This document shows, in pieces, positions 8,636 through 19,700 of a stretch of DNA of 64,000 nt (position 1 is the first letter of the stretch; every line of letters begins with the position of its first letter). The stretch is from Streptomyces rapamycinicus NRRL 5491 (lineage in GTDB: Bacteria > Actinomycetota > Actinomycetes > Streptomycetales > Streptomycetaceae): NCBI RefSeq assembly GCF_024298965.1, contig NZ_CP085193.1, forward strand, positions 4,712,001-4,776,000. Reading direction: 5' to 3'. The notes below the pieces were generated by a model that was not told the DNA's origin, ran no database searches, and saw only the letters and a list, made by a program, of their open reading frames with translations. The position numbers and the translations under genes were made by a program.

Positions 8636-10201
8636 ATGTCCGCTGCCCCGGACCCACGCCCGGATCCACGCCCGGACGCGCGCCCGGATCCACGCCGCTG
8701 GTGGACCCTCGCGGCCCTCGTCGCCAGCACCCTGGTGATCGGATTCGACACCACGATCCTCAACATCGCCCTGCCGACCATGGCCTCGGCCCTCCACGCC
8801 GACATCGGCGAACAGCAGTGGATCGTCGACTCCTACACGGTCGTGTTCGCCGCCGCGATGCTCCCGACGGGTCTCCTCGGCGACCGGTTCGGCCGCCGCC
8901 GCATGCTCATCACCGGTCTGCTGATCTTCCTGGCCGGGGCGCTCATCGGAGCGCTGGTCTCCACCCCCGCCCCGGTCATCGTCGCGCGCCTGGTCATGGG
9001 GCTGGGCGCCGCGCTGGTCATGCCGCTGTCCATGGCCGTCCTGCCCACCTTCTTCGGCCCCGGCGAACGGTCCAGGGCGATCGCGGCCCTGAGCGCCGCG
9101 ATGGGGCTCGGCATGCCGCTCGGCCCCCTCGTCGGCGGCTGGCTCCTCGACCACTTCTGGTGGGGATCGATCTTCCTGATCAACATTCCCCTCGTCGCGA
9201 TCGCCATCCTGGCCTGCCTCTTCCTGCTCCCCGAGACCCGCGACCCGGCGGCCCCCAGGATCGACCTCGTCAGCACCGCGCTGAGCGTCGGCGGACTCAT
9301 CGCGCTCGTCTGGGGCCTCATCGAGGCCCCGTCCCGGGGCTGGACCCATCCGCTGATCCTCACCGCCTTCGCCGCGTCCGTCGCCCTGCTCACCGGGCTC
9401 ACCCTGCGCGAGCGGCAGTCGGTGCGGCCGATGCTGGACCTGGGGCTGCTGTTCCGGCCCGCGTTCCTGTGGAACGCCGTCGCCATCACGCTGGTGGGCT
9501 TCTCGCTGCTCGGGCTGCTGTTCGTCCTGCCGCAGTACCTCCAGGCCGTCCTCGGCAACGACGCCTTCGGCACCGGGCTGCGGCTGCTGCCGATGATGGC
9601 CGGACTCCTGCTGGCGGCCCGCGCCGCCACCCCGCTCGCGGCCCGCTTCGGCCCCCGGCCCGTCATCAGCGGCGGGCTGCTGGTGAGCGCCGCCGCCGCG
9701 TTCCTCGGTTCCCGTACCGAGGTGGGCGACGGCTACGGCACGACCGCGCCCTGGCTCACGATCACCGGACTCGGCTTCGGCCTCGGCGTCGTCCCGGCCA
9801 TGGACGCGGCGCTCGGCGCCCTCTCCCGGGACCGCGAAGGCACCGGCTCCGGGCTGCTCATGACGCTGCGCCAAGTGGGCGGCACCATCGGCGTCGCCCT
9901 GCTCGGCAGCCTGCTCGCCGACGCGTACGGCACCCGGCTCGACACCACCGGGCTGCCGTCCGCCGCGGCCGACGCGGCGGACGGCTCGGTGGTCGCGGCC
10001 CACGCGGTGGCCGCGCGGCTCGGCGATCCGCACCTCGCCGCGTCGGCGGACGCCGCGTTCGTCCACGGCATGGACGTGGCCCTCCTGGTGACCGCGTTCA
10101 CCTCCCTCGCGGCGGCGGTACTGGTCGCGATCCTCCTGCCCCGCACGGTCGCCGCCGATCAAGGCGCCATGGTCCAGGAGACCGCCGATGCCCGACAATG
10201 A
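8636..10201 (+). CDS. MFS multidrug efflux transporter, DHA2 (14-TMS) family
   Basis: A 521-residue proton antiporter for drugs or metabolites. After a Pro/Arg/Asp repeat leader (PDPRPDPRP) come about 14 membrane segments. Motif A GDRFGRRRML sits between helices 2 and 3. Motif C is represented by MGLGMPLGPLVGGWLLD, and motif D1-like LNIALPTMASAL is in helix 1. The start has GGAGGT six bases upstream, directly after the palindromic operator. The stop overlaps the start of the TetR gene (ATGA), so pump and repressor form one autoregulated operon. The substrate is unknown. Confidence 0.92.
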   Translation: MSAAPDPRPDPRPDARPDPRRWWTLAALVASTLVIGFDTTILNIALPTMASALHADIGEQQWIVDSYTVVFAAAMLPTGLLGDRFGRRRMLITGLLIFLAGALIGALVSTPAPVIVARLVMGLGAALVMPLSMAVLPTFFGPGERSRAIAALSAAMGLGMPLGPLVGGWLLDHFWWGSIFLINIPLVAIAILACLFLLPETRDPAAPRIDLVSTALSVGGLIALVWGLIEAPSRGWTHPLILTAFAASVALLTGLTLRERQSVRPMLDLGLLFRPAFLWNAVAITLVGFSLLGLLFVLPQYLQAVLGNDAFGTGLRLLPMMAGLLLAARAATPLAARFGPRPVISGGLLVSAAAAFLGSRTEVGDGYGTTAPWLTITGLGFGLGVVPAMDAALGALSRDREGTGSGLLMTLRQVGGTIGVALLGSLLADAYGTRLDTTGLPSAAADAADGSVVAAHAVAARLGDPHLAASADAAFVHGMDVALLVTAFTSLAAAVLVAILLPRTVAADQGAMVQETADARQ

Positions 10202-10836
10202 GAGCCATGGCTTCCGCACGTACGACGTCCGCACGACCCAAGCTCGGGCTGCGCGAACGCAAGAAGATCCAGACCCGGCAGGCGATCCGGCGCGCCGCCT
10301 ACCGGCTGTTCACCGAGCAGGGGTACGACGCGACCCCGGTGGACCGCATCGCGGAGGCCGCCGACGTCTCCCCCAGCACCGTCTTCCGCTACTTCCCCAC
10401 CAAGGAGGACATCGTCCTCTCCGACGAGTACGACGATGTGCTGCTCGCCGCGCTCCGGGACCGGCCGCTGGACGAACCGCCGGTCGCCTCGCTGCGGCGC
10501 GTCCTGCTCGACCTGTTCCGGCAGTTCGCCGGTGACGAGCGGCGCGAGATGCTGGTCCGCCTCACCCTGATCCGCCAGGTACCGGGGCTGCGCGCCCGTA
10601 TGAGCGAGAGCATGTCCCGGACCGGCGCCCTGCTCGCCGAGGTCCTGGCCGAGCGCAGCGACCGGTCGCCGGAGGACTTCGAGGTGCGGGTCGTGGTCGG
10701 AGCCGTCCTCGGCGTCCTCCAGGAGGCGCTCTTCCACTGCGCCGACCAGGGCGCGGCGGAGGACTCGGCGCTGGCGGCCATGGAGGAGAGCATCGACCGC
10801 GCCCTGAACATGCTGTCCCAGGGCCTCCCGCTGTAG
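10198..10836 (+). CDS. TetR-family transcriptional regulator
   Basis: A 212-residue one-component repressor. The DNA-binding helix-turn-helix is in residues ~20-65: KIQTRQAIRRAAYRLF, TPVDRIAEAADVSPSTVFRYF, PTKEDIVLSD. The C-terminal ligand domain has FEVRVVVGAVLGVLQEAL. ATG 10198 overlaps the transporter stop; a second ATG at 10207 is an alternative. It most likely binds the palindrome at 8595-8624, upstream of the operon to which it belongs, and is released by the pump's substrate. Confidence 0.92.
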   Translation: MRAMASARTTSARPKLGLRERKKIQTRQAIRRAAYRLFTEQGYDATPVDRIAEAADVSPSTVFRYFPTKEDIVLSDEYDDVLLAALRDRPLDEPPVASLRRVLLDLFRQFAGDERREMLVRLTLIRQVPGLRARMSESMSRTGALLAEVLAERSDRSPEDFEVRVVVGAVLGVLQEALFHCADQGAAEDSALAAMEESIDRALNMLSQGLPL

Positions 10837-11379
10837 CCGGTGCCCGGCACCCGGGCCCGTCGCGGGCCCGGACCGGCTGCATCGCGGATCCGGACCGGCT
10901 CCGTAGCGGCCGCGGTCCCCGCCCCGTCCCGGACCCAGCCAGCCCCGCCGCGGCTCCGGAGTACGGGGTGTCCGGCGGATCTTTCCCCTACCCGCCCCTT
11001 CCCGACACCTGACAATATGCGGCTCCGCCGCGTGGGGGCTCCGCCCCAGACCCCGGCCGGGCGACCCCGATGTGCGCGGGCGATGCCGACCGCGATCAGC
11101 CCGTCGGTGCAGGCGTTCACGGCGGCGACGGTCGGCCGTCAATCCCCGGGGGTCCACGCGGCGGAGCCGCACATCGATGCTGCGGGAAGGGGCGGGGACA
11201 GCCCGCCGCAGGCGTCACGACCCGCCGGACACCCCTCAGCCCCGGACCGGCCTGGACCCCAGCCCCATCACGGGCCCGGACCCCGGCGCCGTCGCGGGCC
11301 CGGACCCCAGCCCCATCACGGGCCCGGACCGGCCCCGGGCCCGCGCGCCGTACGTCGGCGGGTTCGGCCCCGCCCCCGG
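10837..11379. repeat. Intergenic region with 24-bp tandem repeats
   Basis: I see no convincing gene in these 543 bp. Three direct 24-bp units (11254-11277, 11278-11301, 11302-11325) have consensus starting GGACCCCAGCCCCATCAC. Units 1 and 3 are identical and unit 2 differs at a few bases. Around 11025-11055 there are short G/C hairpin sequences (GCGGCTCCGCCGC, GGGGGCTCCGCCCC) typical of Streptomyces spacers. The repeats are contiguous, with no CRISPR-like spacers. Confidence 0.7.
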
Positions 11380-13413
11380 TCAGCCCCCCAGCTTGGCCGT
11401 CAGTGCCTCGACATCGGCCGTGGGCGCGTCGCAGGTGAAGCCGCGGCAGACGTAGGCCGCCGGGCGGCCCTCCAGGAGGGGGCGGTCCTGGAGGAGCGGG
11501 ATCTCGCCGGAGCCGGGCTCGCCGACCGCGACGACCGCCCCGGGGGCGGTGGCGAGCAGCGCGGCGCGGTGCAGGGCGCGGGTCGCCGGGTCGTCGCCGG
11601 GGCCGACCACGGCCACCTCGCGCGGCCCGTCGAGCCGGGCCTCGGCCACGGCCAGGCCCCAGCCGATGAAGCGGGGCACCCGGGGGCCGAGGGCCCGCAC
11701 CACGGCGAGGGCGCGCTCGGCACCCTCCCGATGGCGCGTTCCGCCGGTGATGGCGGCGTAGGACAGCAGGGCCCCGGCGGCGGCCGTCCAGCCGGACGGC
11801 GCCGCGTTGTCCGTCGGGTCCTGGGGGCGGCGGATGAGCGTCTCGGCGTCATCGGCGGTGTCGAACAGCGTGCCGTCCTCATCGGTGAACCGGCTCAGCA
11901 CGGTGTCCAGGAGCAGCCCGGCGAACTCCACCCATGCGCCGTCGCCGCTGACGGCGGCGAGCGCGAGGAAGCCCTCGGCCACGTCCCCGTAGTCCTCGAG
12001 CACGCCCGCGTGGCCGCCCGCGGTGCCGTCGAGCGAGGTGCGGGCAAGCCGCCCGCGCTGGTCCATGTGGATGCGCACCAGCAGATCGGCGGCCTCGGTC
12101 GCGGCGTTCACCAGGTCGGGGCGGTCGAAATAGGCGCCGGTCTCGGCGAGCGCGGCGATGGCCAGCCCGTTCCACGCGGCGACGATCTTGTCGTCGCGGC
12201 CGGGGCGGGCCCGTAGCTCCCGGGCGGCCAGCAGCCGCTCCCGTACGGATGCGACGCGGGCGGCGTCCGTCAGCCGCTCCCCGTCGGGCAGCTGGAGCAC
12301 GGAGGCCCCGTGCTCGAAGGTGCCCTCCCGCGTGACGCCGAAATACCCGGCGGCGAGCTCCGCGTCGGCCTCCCCCAGCACCTCGCGCAGCCGCTCGGGC
12401 GTCCACACGTAGTACGCGCCCTCGACGTGCCTGCCGGTGCCGTCGTCGCTGTCGGCGTCCAGCGCGGAGGCGAAGCCGCCCTGTGCGGTGCGCAGCTCGC
12501 GGACCATGAAGTCCGCCGTCTCCAGGGCGACACGGCGCGCGAGGTCCGAGCCGGTGGCCCGCCACAGATGGGCGTAGACGCGGCACAGCAGCGCGTTGTC
12601 GTACAGCATCTTCTCGAAGTGCGGCACGGTCCAGGTGGCGTCGACGGAATAGCGGGCGAAACCGCCGCCGAGCTGGTCGTAGATACCCCCGCGGGCCATC
12701 GCCTCGCAGGTGGCCGACACCATCTGGAGCGCGCCCTCGGAGCCGGTGCGTGCGTGGTGGCGCAGCAGGAACTCCAGCGCCATGGACGGCGGGAACTTCG
12801 GCGCGCCGCCGAACCCGCCGCGGGCGGCGTCGAATTCGCGGGTCAGGGCCATGAGCGCGCTGTGCAGATCCTCCTCGCCGGGCGGCTGTGGCGCGTCCGA
12901 GCCCAGGGCGATACCGCCGCGCTGGGACAGGTCCTCCACGATCCGGCCGGCGACGTCCCGCACCTCGTCGCGGCGGTCCGACCAGGCGGCGCTCACGCCC
13001 TCCAGCACCTGCCGGAAGGACGGCGTCCCGGGCCGGGGGCGGGGCGGGAAGTACGTGCCGAAGTAGAACGGCCGGGCATCCGGGGTCAGGAAGACCGTCA
13101 TGGGCCAGCCGCCCTGGCCGGTGGCGGCCTGCACCGCCTCCATGTACACCGCGTCGACGTCCGGCCGCTCCTCGCGGTCGACCTTCACGGAGACGAAGTG
13201 GGCGTTGAGGTAGTCGGCGGTGTCCTTGTCCTCGAACGACTCGTGCGCCATGACATGGCACCAGTGGCACGCTGAGTAGCCGACCGACAACAGCACGGGT
13301 ACGTTACGCCGCTCCGCCTCCGCGAACGCCTCTTCCCCCCACGGCCACCAATCCACCGGGTTGGCGGCGTGCTGAAGCAGGTAGGGCGACTGGGAGCTGG
13401 CCAGGCGATTCAT
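11380..13413 (-). CDS. Thioredoxin-domain protein, YyaL/DUF255 family
   Basis: A 677-residue cytoplasmic protein in two parts. Residues ~1-160 are the DUF255 thioredoxin fold ([29 protein letters not shown] with the CxxC pair, [12 protein letters not shown]). The rest is a helical (alpha/alpha)6-like barrel related to N-acylglucosamine epimerases ([48 protein letters not shown]). Prokaryotic YyaL and animal SPATA20 share this layout; their biochemical role is not established. The ATG at 13413 begins the conserved [16 protein letters not shown]. It is divergent from the XRE gene. Confidence 0.93.
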   Translation of the reverse strand: MNRLASSQSPYLLQHAANPVDWWPWGEEAFAEAERRNVPVLLSVGYSACHWCHVMAHESFEDKDTADYLNAHFVSVKVDREERPDVDAVYMEAVQAATGQGGWPMTVFLTPDARPFYFGTYFPPRPRPGTPSFRQVLEGVSAAWSDRRDEVRDVAGRIVEDLSQRGGIALGSDAPQPPGEEDLHSALMALTREFDAARGGFGGAPKFPPSMALEFLLRHHARTGSEGALQMVSATCEAMARGGIYDQLGGGFARYSVDATWTVPHFEKMLYDNALLCRVYAHLWRATGSDLARRVALETADFMVRELRTAQGGFASALDADSDDGTGRHVEGAYYVWTPERLREVLGEADAELAAGYFGVTREGTFEHGASVLQLPDGERLTDAARVASVRERLLAARELRARPGRDDKIVAAWNGLAIAALAETGAYFDRPDLVNAATEAADLLVRIHMDQRGRLARTSLDGTAGGHAGVLEDYGDVAEGFLALAAVSGDGAWVEFAGLLLDTVLSRFTDEDGTLFDTADDAETLIRRPQDPTDNAAPSGWTAAAGALLSYAAITGGTRHREGAERALAVVRALGPRVPRFIGWGLAVAEARLDGPREVAVVGPGDDPATRALHRAALLATAPGAVVAVGEPGSGEIPLLQDRPLLEGRPAAYVCRGFTCDAPTADVEALTAKLGG

Positions 13414-13662
13414 ACCGGCATCGTCGCACGCCCCGGACCGCCCGGCCCAGCGCACCAGGCCGGGAGCCAGGGCTCCCGGACGGCCCCGGAACGCACCCAC
13501 CGCCGCGACGGTTCGGCGAGGGCCGACCACGCCGTCCCGCACCGGCGGCACGCGCGCCGCGGCGATCCCTGTGAGGCCGGAGGCGCCACGCGCGCCGCGA
13601 GCTCCGTGGCTGCTACTCCCAGGGGCAGGCTGGATGCGGAGCGCGTGGCCATACTCGGTCGC

Positions 13663-14628
13663 ATGGACGACACAACGCGCGGCAAGTCCCTCCTCGGTGA
13701 GTTCCTGTCCACGCGTCGGGCGCAGTTGACCCCGGCCGACGTGGGGTTGCCGGACTACGGCGACCGGCGGCGGGTGCCGGGGCTGCGGCGTGAGGAACTG
13801 GCCCAGCTGGCCGGTGTCAGCGTGGCCTACTACATCCGGCTGGAACAGGGGCTGTCGCTCAACGCCTCGCCGCAGGTCCTCGACGCACTGGCCACGGCTC
13901 TGCGGCTGGACGAGGCGGAGCGGCGCCATCTGCACACCTTGTCCGGTGACGCCAGGCAGCGCCGCCGTCGGCTCCCCGCCGAGCGCGTCACCGCGGCGGT
14001 GCGCCAACTGGTGGACGCCCTCGGGGACTCACCCGTGGTCGTCCTCGGCCGGCGCTCGGACATCCTGGCGTGGAACCGCGCCGGGCATGCGTTGTTCGCC
14101 GGGCACCTGGCCCCGGACAGCCCGGATCGAGCGGCCACGCGGCCCAACACCGCCCGGCTGGTATTCCTGGACGCCCACACGCGGGACCTGTACGTGGACT
14201 GGCCCAGGAAGGCACGGGACGTGGTGGGCAAGCTGCGGCAGGCGGTCGGCGAATATCCGGATGACCCGCATCTGGCCTCCCTCATCGGCGAGTTGACCAT
14301 GCGCAGCCCGCAGTTCGCCACACTGTGGGCTCAGCACCGGGTGCGCGCCTGGGACATGGCCGAGTACCGGATGCGCCATCCGATGGTCGGGGAGCTGGAT
14401 GTGCTCCAGCACTCGCTCCCGGTGCCCCGGGGGCAGGGGATCCGGCTGGTGGTGACGACGGCGGCGTCCGGCTCCGCCGCCCAGGCGGCACTGCGGTTGC
14501 TCAACCAGACCCTCCAGCCCGCCGCCGGCATGTCGGCAACCGCCCGCCCCACCGCGGACATGTCGGCGACCGCCCACCGCGCCGCCGACACCCCCGCACG
14601 CGTCGTTCCTCCCGTGCAGCACTCCTGA
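13663..14628 (+). CDS. XRE-family regulator with MmyB-like ligand domain
   Basis: A 321-residue regulator. The N-terminal helix-turn-helix shows the actinobacterial pattern [21 protein letters not shown] followed by [15 protein letters not shown]. Residues ~115-270 form the MmyB-type PAS-like domain ([42 protein letters not shown]), which in one structure binds a fatty-acid-like ligand. The C-terminus is an Ala/Thr-rich repeat ([17 protein letters not shown]). Such genes usually sit beside an oxidoreductase or transferase they control; here the following TIGR03086 gene on the same strand is a candidate. Confidence 0.9.
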   Translation: MDDTTRGKSLLGEFLSTRRAQLTPADVGLPDYGDRRRVPGLRREELAQLAGVSVAYYIRLEQGLSLNASPQVLDALATALRLDEAERRHLHTLSGDARQRRRRLPAERVTAAVRQLVDALGDSPVVVLGRRSDILAWNRAGHALFAGHLAPDSPDRAATRPNTARLVFLDAHTRDLYVDWPRKARDVVGKLRQAVGEYPDDPHLASLIGELTMRSPQFATLWAQHRVRAWDMAEYRMRHPMVGELDVLQHSLPVPRGQGIRLVVTTAASGSAAQAALRLLNQTLQPAAGMSATARPTADMSATAHRAADTPARVVPPVQHS

Positions 14629-14900
14629 TTCGGCCGTCCGGCCGCCGCGACACCGCGGTCCGCTCAGAGCGTCACGCCTGAACATCACCCGGCAGCCCCG
14701 GCCCCGGCCCGAGACCGGCGGGGAGTGCCGCGGGGTCCTCGTCACACGCGCCTTCCCGCCGCCGATGACGCTGCCATCCCGCTTTCCCTCCCCCGTGTCC
14801 CCCGCCCGCGCGTCCCCCGCCCGCCGGCGCCACCCATCCGGTGCCCGCACGCGACGGGCGAGTACGCGCATCCCTCTTTCACCCCTACCGGAGGTTCCCC

Positions 14901-15473
14901 ATGTCCACTACACCCGTCACGGCTTTCACCGAGGTCATCGACACCGTCGCGCACCTGGTCGAGGCGGTGGAGGAGCAGCAGTGGAGCGCGCCCACGCCCT
15001 GCGTCGACTGGAACGTCCAGCAGCTGGTCGACCATCTGGTGGCGGGACAGCACACGTTCGCCGTCGTGATGGGGGCGCGGCCGCCCCTGCCGGCGCTCGA
15101 TGCCCACCCCGCTCCGGAAGCGCTCAAGCAGACGTTCCGGACATCGGCCGCCGCCCTGGTGTCCGCCTTCGAGGGTCCGGGAGCGCTGGAGCGCACGGTG
15201 CGGGCCCCGATCGGTGAGGTGCCCGGCGCCGTGGCGCTGCGTCTGCAGACCATCGAGCACCTGGCGCACGGCTGGGATCTGGCCCGGGCCATCGGCCGGA
15301 AGGCCCTGTTCGACGAGGCCACGGTCGAGCGGGAGACCGAGTTCGCCCGCGGCCTCATGGCACAGCTGCCGTCCGGGCCGGGCGCTCCGTTCGCGCCGTC
15401 CCGGACCGCTCCGGAAGACGCCCCCGCGCTCGACCGGCTGGCCGCCCTGCTCGGACGCGACATCACCGAGTGA
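14901..15473 (+). CDS. TIGR03086 metal-binding protein (mycothiol maleylpyruvate isomerase-like)
   Basis: A 190-residue DinB/MDMPI-fold protein. The N-terminal part has the signature WSAPTPCVDWNVQQLVDHLV, with the first metal-binding histidine, and TIEHLAHGWDLARAIG supplies the other His/Asp ligands. This fold uses a divalent metal for mycothiol-dependent transfer or isomerisation; the substrate is not predictable. The start is supported by GGAGG eight bases upstream of ATG 14901. The 270 bp before it hold no other recognisable feature. Confidence 0.85.
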   Translation: MSTTPVTAFTEVIDTVAHLVEAVEEQQWSAPTPCVDWNVQQLVDHLVAGQHTFAVVMGARPPLPALDAHPAPEALKQTFRTSAAALVSAFEGPGALERTVRAPIGEVPGAVALRLQTIEHLAHGWDLARAIGRKALFDEATVERETEFARGLMAQLPSGPGAPFAPSRTAPEDAPALDRLAALLGRDITE

Positions 15474-15535
15474 CCCCCACGCGGCTCACCGCAAGTACAC
15501 GTCGGCTCCAACTCTCCCGAGGAAGAAGGACAACA

Positions 15536-16609
15536 ATGAAGAAGACGAAGCTGAAGATCGCCTTCGCAGGTGCGGCACTTGTCGCCGCCGCGGCCACCGG
15601 GACGGCGATGGCCACGAGCGGTTCCTCTGCCGGATCCGGCGCCGAGCGGACACAGACCCAGGCCGAGCGGAGCAAGCAGGCGACACCCAGCGTCATCAAG
15701 GCCGACGGCCCGAACGTGTTCCCGCACTCCCTGGACTACGACCCGCGGTCGAAGACGTTCTTCGCCGCCTCGCTGAAGCAAGGCAAAGTCACCGTCTTCG
15801 GTCCGGACGGAAAGGTGCGCACCCACATCAACGACCCAGCACTGGTATCGGCGCAGGCCGTCAAGGTCGACCGCGAGCGGGACCGCATCCTGGTCAGCAA
15901 TGCGGACTACGGCATCGCCGACCGTTCCGACAAGGACAACCCCTTCAAGGTCGCCGGTGTGGGCAGCTACGACCTGAAGACCGGGAAGCAGGATTGGTGC
16001 GTCGATCTGACCGCGGTCACCAACGACGGCAAGAAGCACCTGATCTCCGACGTGACGGTGGCGCCCGACGGCACCACCTACGCCGTCGACGAGTTGACTC
16101 CGACGGTGTTCCGCATCGACGAGCAGGGCCGCGCCAAGGTCTTCCTACAGAACGACCTGCTCCAGGGCAAGCTAGACATTCCCGACTTCCTCAACGATGT
16201 CGGCATGACAGCGGTCGAGTGGGTGGAGGGAAACCAGCTGATCATCTCCATGGCCGACGGCTCCCTGGTACGAGTGCCCGTCGACGATCCCGAAGAGACA
16301 CAGAAGGTGAAGCTCGACAAGCCGCTGTCGTCTCCCCCGGCCGGCATGGAGCTCCTGAAGGACGGCTCGATCACAGCGGTCAGCAGCGGTCTGCTGACCG
16401 GCAAGCCCGCCAAGATCCAGCATGTGAAGCCCCGCGACGGCTGGAAGGAAGCCGCGGTGAGCGTCACCGACACCGTCAAGGACCCCATCACCAGCGACAT
16501 CACCGTGGGACCGGGCGGGACGACGTACGCGCTCAGCGGTGGGCTGGCCCAGTTCCTCGCGGGCAAGCCCAACGACGGATTCACCCTGACCCCCGTCAAA
16601 ACCGGTTGA
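15536..16609 (+). CDS. Secreted beta-propeller protein, SMP-30/gluconolactonase-like
   Basis: A 357-residue exported protein. The signal peptide is clear: MKKTKLK, then a hydrophobic AFAGAALVAAAATG core and AMA as a likely signal-peptidase site near residue 26. The mature part repeats strands of the type VFPHSLDYDPRSKTFFAASLKQGKVTVF and DVTVAPDGTTYAVDE, consistent with a six-bladed propeller. Related proteins are lactonases or scaffold-like secreted proteins, and activity cannot be assigned. The start has AGGAAGAAGGA just upstream. It lies 62 bp after the TIGR03086 gene and may share its transcript. Confidence 0.8.
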   Translation: MKKTKLKIAFAGAALVAAAATGTAMATSGSSAGSGAERTQTQAERSKQATPSVIKADGPNVFPHSLDYDPRSKTFFAASLKQGKVTVFGPDGKVRTHINDPALVSAQAVKVDRERDRILVSNADYGIADRSDKDNPFKVAGVGSYDLKTGKQDWCVDLTAVTNDGKKHLISDVTVAPDGTTYAVDELTPTVFRIDEQGRAKVFLQNDLLQGKLDIPDFLNDVGMTAVEWVEGNQLIISMADGSLVRVPVDDPEETQKVKLDKPLSSPPAGMELLKDGSITAVSSGLLTGKPAKIQHVKPRDGWKEAAVSVTDTVKDPITSDITVGPGGTTYALSGGLAQFLAGKPNDGFTLTPVKTG

Positions 16610-16697
16610 GCCGGTAGTCGTTCGACCGGACGGCCTGCGAGCGCCACTCCCACGACCTGCCCCGGAGCCATCCTCCCCCACCCGGCGAGGCGGGCGA

Positions 16698-16726
16698 AGT
16701 TATCCACAGGGGAGTTATCCACAGGG
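16698..16726 (+). promoter_or_regulatory. Two perfect DnaA boxes in direct repeat
   Basis: TTATCCACA occurs at 16700-16708 and 16715-16723, inside a 14-bp direct repeat (AGTTATCCACAGGG at 16698 and 16713) with a 15-bp period. Both match the consensus DnaA box exactly and face the same way, 63 bp before the STAND gene's start. There is no dnaA/dnaN or wider cluster here, so this is not oriC. A DnaA-sensitive promoter or DnaA-titration site is the simplest reading. Confidence 0.65.
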
Positions 16727-16785
16727 CTGCCGGATAGGAGCCAGAAACGGAAGACTGAGGGCACTGCTGCAGGAGGGGGATCACC

Positions 16786-19700
16786 ATGCCGGCGTCACTG
16801 GCGGTGCTGCGGGACGGCCACCGGACGGAAGTCGAGCGGCTGCTGTCGCGGGCCGTGGAGGAGGAGGTGCGCCGCTCGGGCGGGCGCACCGACGGCGGGG
16901 TGCTGCTCAGCCGGGCGCGCGGCGCGCTCGACGAGATGACCGCGGCCGCCGCGGAGGAGTACGGGGCGTATGTGCGCGCGCTGGACGAGTCGGACGCGGG
17001 CAGCAGACCGCTCTCCGCCCGGCTGTCGCGCGGGCAGCTGGGCACCCCGGCGCTGGCCGCGGCGGTCGCCGCGGTGGCGGCCTTCGGCGCGGATCTCGGG
17101 TACGGCACCTCGGCGGGCACGGCGCTGGGCGCGGGGGTCACGGCCGCCGTGGCCGGGTCGGCCGCGGCCGTGGTCAAGCTCACCGCGAGCCACTGGCCGG
17201 CCGCCCACCGCCAGGCCGCGCTGCGCAACCAGCCCGGTGGCGCCGAGCAGTTGCGGCTGCAGTGGCTCACGGCGGTCGAGGTGCGGGGCATCCGGCCGTT
17301 CATCGACCAGCACCGGATGACCACGGCCGCCACTCGCCAGGGCGGCGGTTCGGCGAAGCGCACCGCCTCCGCCGCCGGGCAGCCGAAGCTGCGCGGCGCG
17401 GACCGCAGCCAGGCGGCCCGCAGGCGCACCGTGCTGGAGCAGTCCTTCGCCCATCTCCCCGAGGCGGACGGCCCGTTCGCCGGGCGCCATGCGCAGATCT
17501 CACAGATCGCGCAGTGGGTGCGGCAGGCCCGCGCGGCCACCGAGACCAAGCCCACGGTGGTGCTGCTGGAGGGTCCGCCGGGCTCCGGCCGGACCATGCT
17601 GGCCGTGCGGGCGGCCCACCATCTGCGCGATGAGTTCCGCGGCGCGTGCCTGGTCGATCTGCGCGGCGACAGCCCCGAGCAGGCCCCGCTGCCCACCCGC
17701 GACGCGCTGCTGCATCTGCTGAACCGGCTCGGCGCACCCCGCGACCAGCTGCTCTTCCGCGAGCGCTCCTCGCAGGACCAGCACGTCAGACGGCTCACCG
17801 AGCTGTATCACCAGTATCTGACCGGGCTGCCGGTCACCATCGTGCTCGATGACGCCCGCGACGCCGAGCAGGTGCGCACGCTGATCCCCGAGCGGTCCGA
17901 CGGCCTGGTCCTGATCACCTCGCGCACCCCGCTCGGCCTGCCGGACGACCTCGCCGCCTGGGTGCACCGGATCGAGGTGGGCCCGCTGGACGAGCCGGGC
18001 GCCGAGGAGCTGCTGCGGGCCTCCGCCGAGGAGCCCACCGGCGCGGGCCCCTACGACGGGCAGTCCGTGGAGCGGATCGCCGAGCTGTGCGGGCGGCTGC
18101 CGCTGGCGCTGCGGATCGCGGGCTCCTCGCTCGGCCCCCGTTCCCCCACCGTCCTGGTCACCGATCTGGAGGCGTACGGCCCGGTGGGCGCGATCGAGCG
18201 CACCCTGTGGCTGCGCTACACCGACCAGCAGGAGGGCGCCCGGCGGCTGCTGCGCCGACTGGCGCTGGCCGGGCGGGCCAGCCTGGGCGGCGCGGCGGCC
18301 GCGGCGCTGCTGGACGCAGATGAGCAGGAGGCCGGCCGCCATCTGGAGGCGCTCGGCCGGGCCGGGCTGATCCAGCATGTGCGCGGCAGCCGCTACCGCC
18401 TCCACGACCTGGTGCGCTCCTTCGCCCAGGCCCGGCTGCTGGACGAGGAGCAGCCGGAGCAGCGCACCGCCGCGCAGGAGCGGCTGATCCGCAGCTATGC
18501 CGAGCTGGCGGACTCGGTGATCCGGCTGGTCGACGGCAAGACCTCCACCCGTGCCGACATCTTCGGCAAGGGCGCGGCCCATGGCTTCGCCTCGCTGGAC
18601 GCGGCGCTGCGCTGGCTGGACGACGAATCGAGCTTCATCACCGCCGCGCTGCGCCATGCCGAGGGCGTGGACCAGTCCGCGGTACTGCACCTCCTGGGCG
18701 CGCTGTGCGACTACTGCCTGCTGCGCGGCGATCTCTACCGGCTGGGCGAGATCAGCGAACTCACCCAGGCCGTCGACCAGGGGCTGCTGATGCGGTCCGT
18801 GCAGTGGCGCACCGGTATCGCGGCCCGCCAGCTCGGCGAGCTGGACCAGGCGCGTACCACGCTTTCCTCGGTGGTGGACCTGTATTTCGAGGCCCAGCAC
18901 CAGGCGGGCGCGGCCCGCGCCCTGTGCAGTCTCGGCATCACCCTGCACCACCAGGGCAATCTCGCGGCGGCCGCGGCGAAGCTGCGCGAGGCGCTGGAGC
19001 TCCAGCGGGCCGAGGAGCTGCGCGGCGACCGGGCCTGGACGATGCACGCCCTGGCGGCGGTGGAGCGCGACCGCGGCGGGCTGGCCGAGGCGCTGGAGCT
19101 GCTGGGCGAGGCCCTGGAGCTGCATGAGGAGAGCGAGAGCCTGCACGGCCAGGCGTGGGCGCACTTCCAGCTCGGCCAGGCCTGTCTGCGGATGGGCGAT
19201 GTGCCGCGCGCCGAGACCGAGCTGGGGGAGGCGCTGGACGCCTACAGCCGCACCCATGATCAGCGCGGTGAGGCATGGGCGCTCACCCAGCTCGCCCGGG
19301 CCCGGCTGGTGGCCGGGGAGGCGTCGGCGGCCGTCGACCAGCTGCGCCAGGCCCTCACCCGCCACCGGGAGAACGAGGACGCGCGCGGTGAGGCATGGAC
19401 GCTGTACTACCTGGGCCAGGCGCTGGAGGAGCGCGGCGACCACGACTCGGCGGTGCGCGAGCTGGAGCGGGCCCGCACGATGTTCAGCCGGATGCGGGAT
19501 GTGTACGGGCTGGCGTGTGCCCGGCATCACTCGGCGCGGGTCACCCGTGATCTGCGGGCGGCACAGACGGGCTCGCTGCGCAACAGCGGCTTCGCCCGGC
19601 AGCTGCTCCAGGACGCGCGGCAGGACTTCCACCGGGTGGGCGTGGCCCATGGCGAGGCATGGTCCTGTGTCGAGCTGGCGGTGATCGACGCGGGAAACGG

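Noticed and set aside
11254..11325. CRISPR-like repeats
   Set aside because: Units are contiguous 24-mers without spacers, and no cas genes are present; same for 24571-24658.
16698..16726. Chromosomal or plasmid replication origin
   Set aside because: Only two boxes, no AT-rich unwinding region, no dnaA, dnaN or rep beside them.
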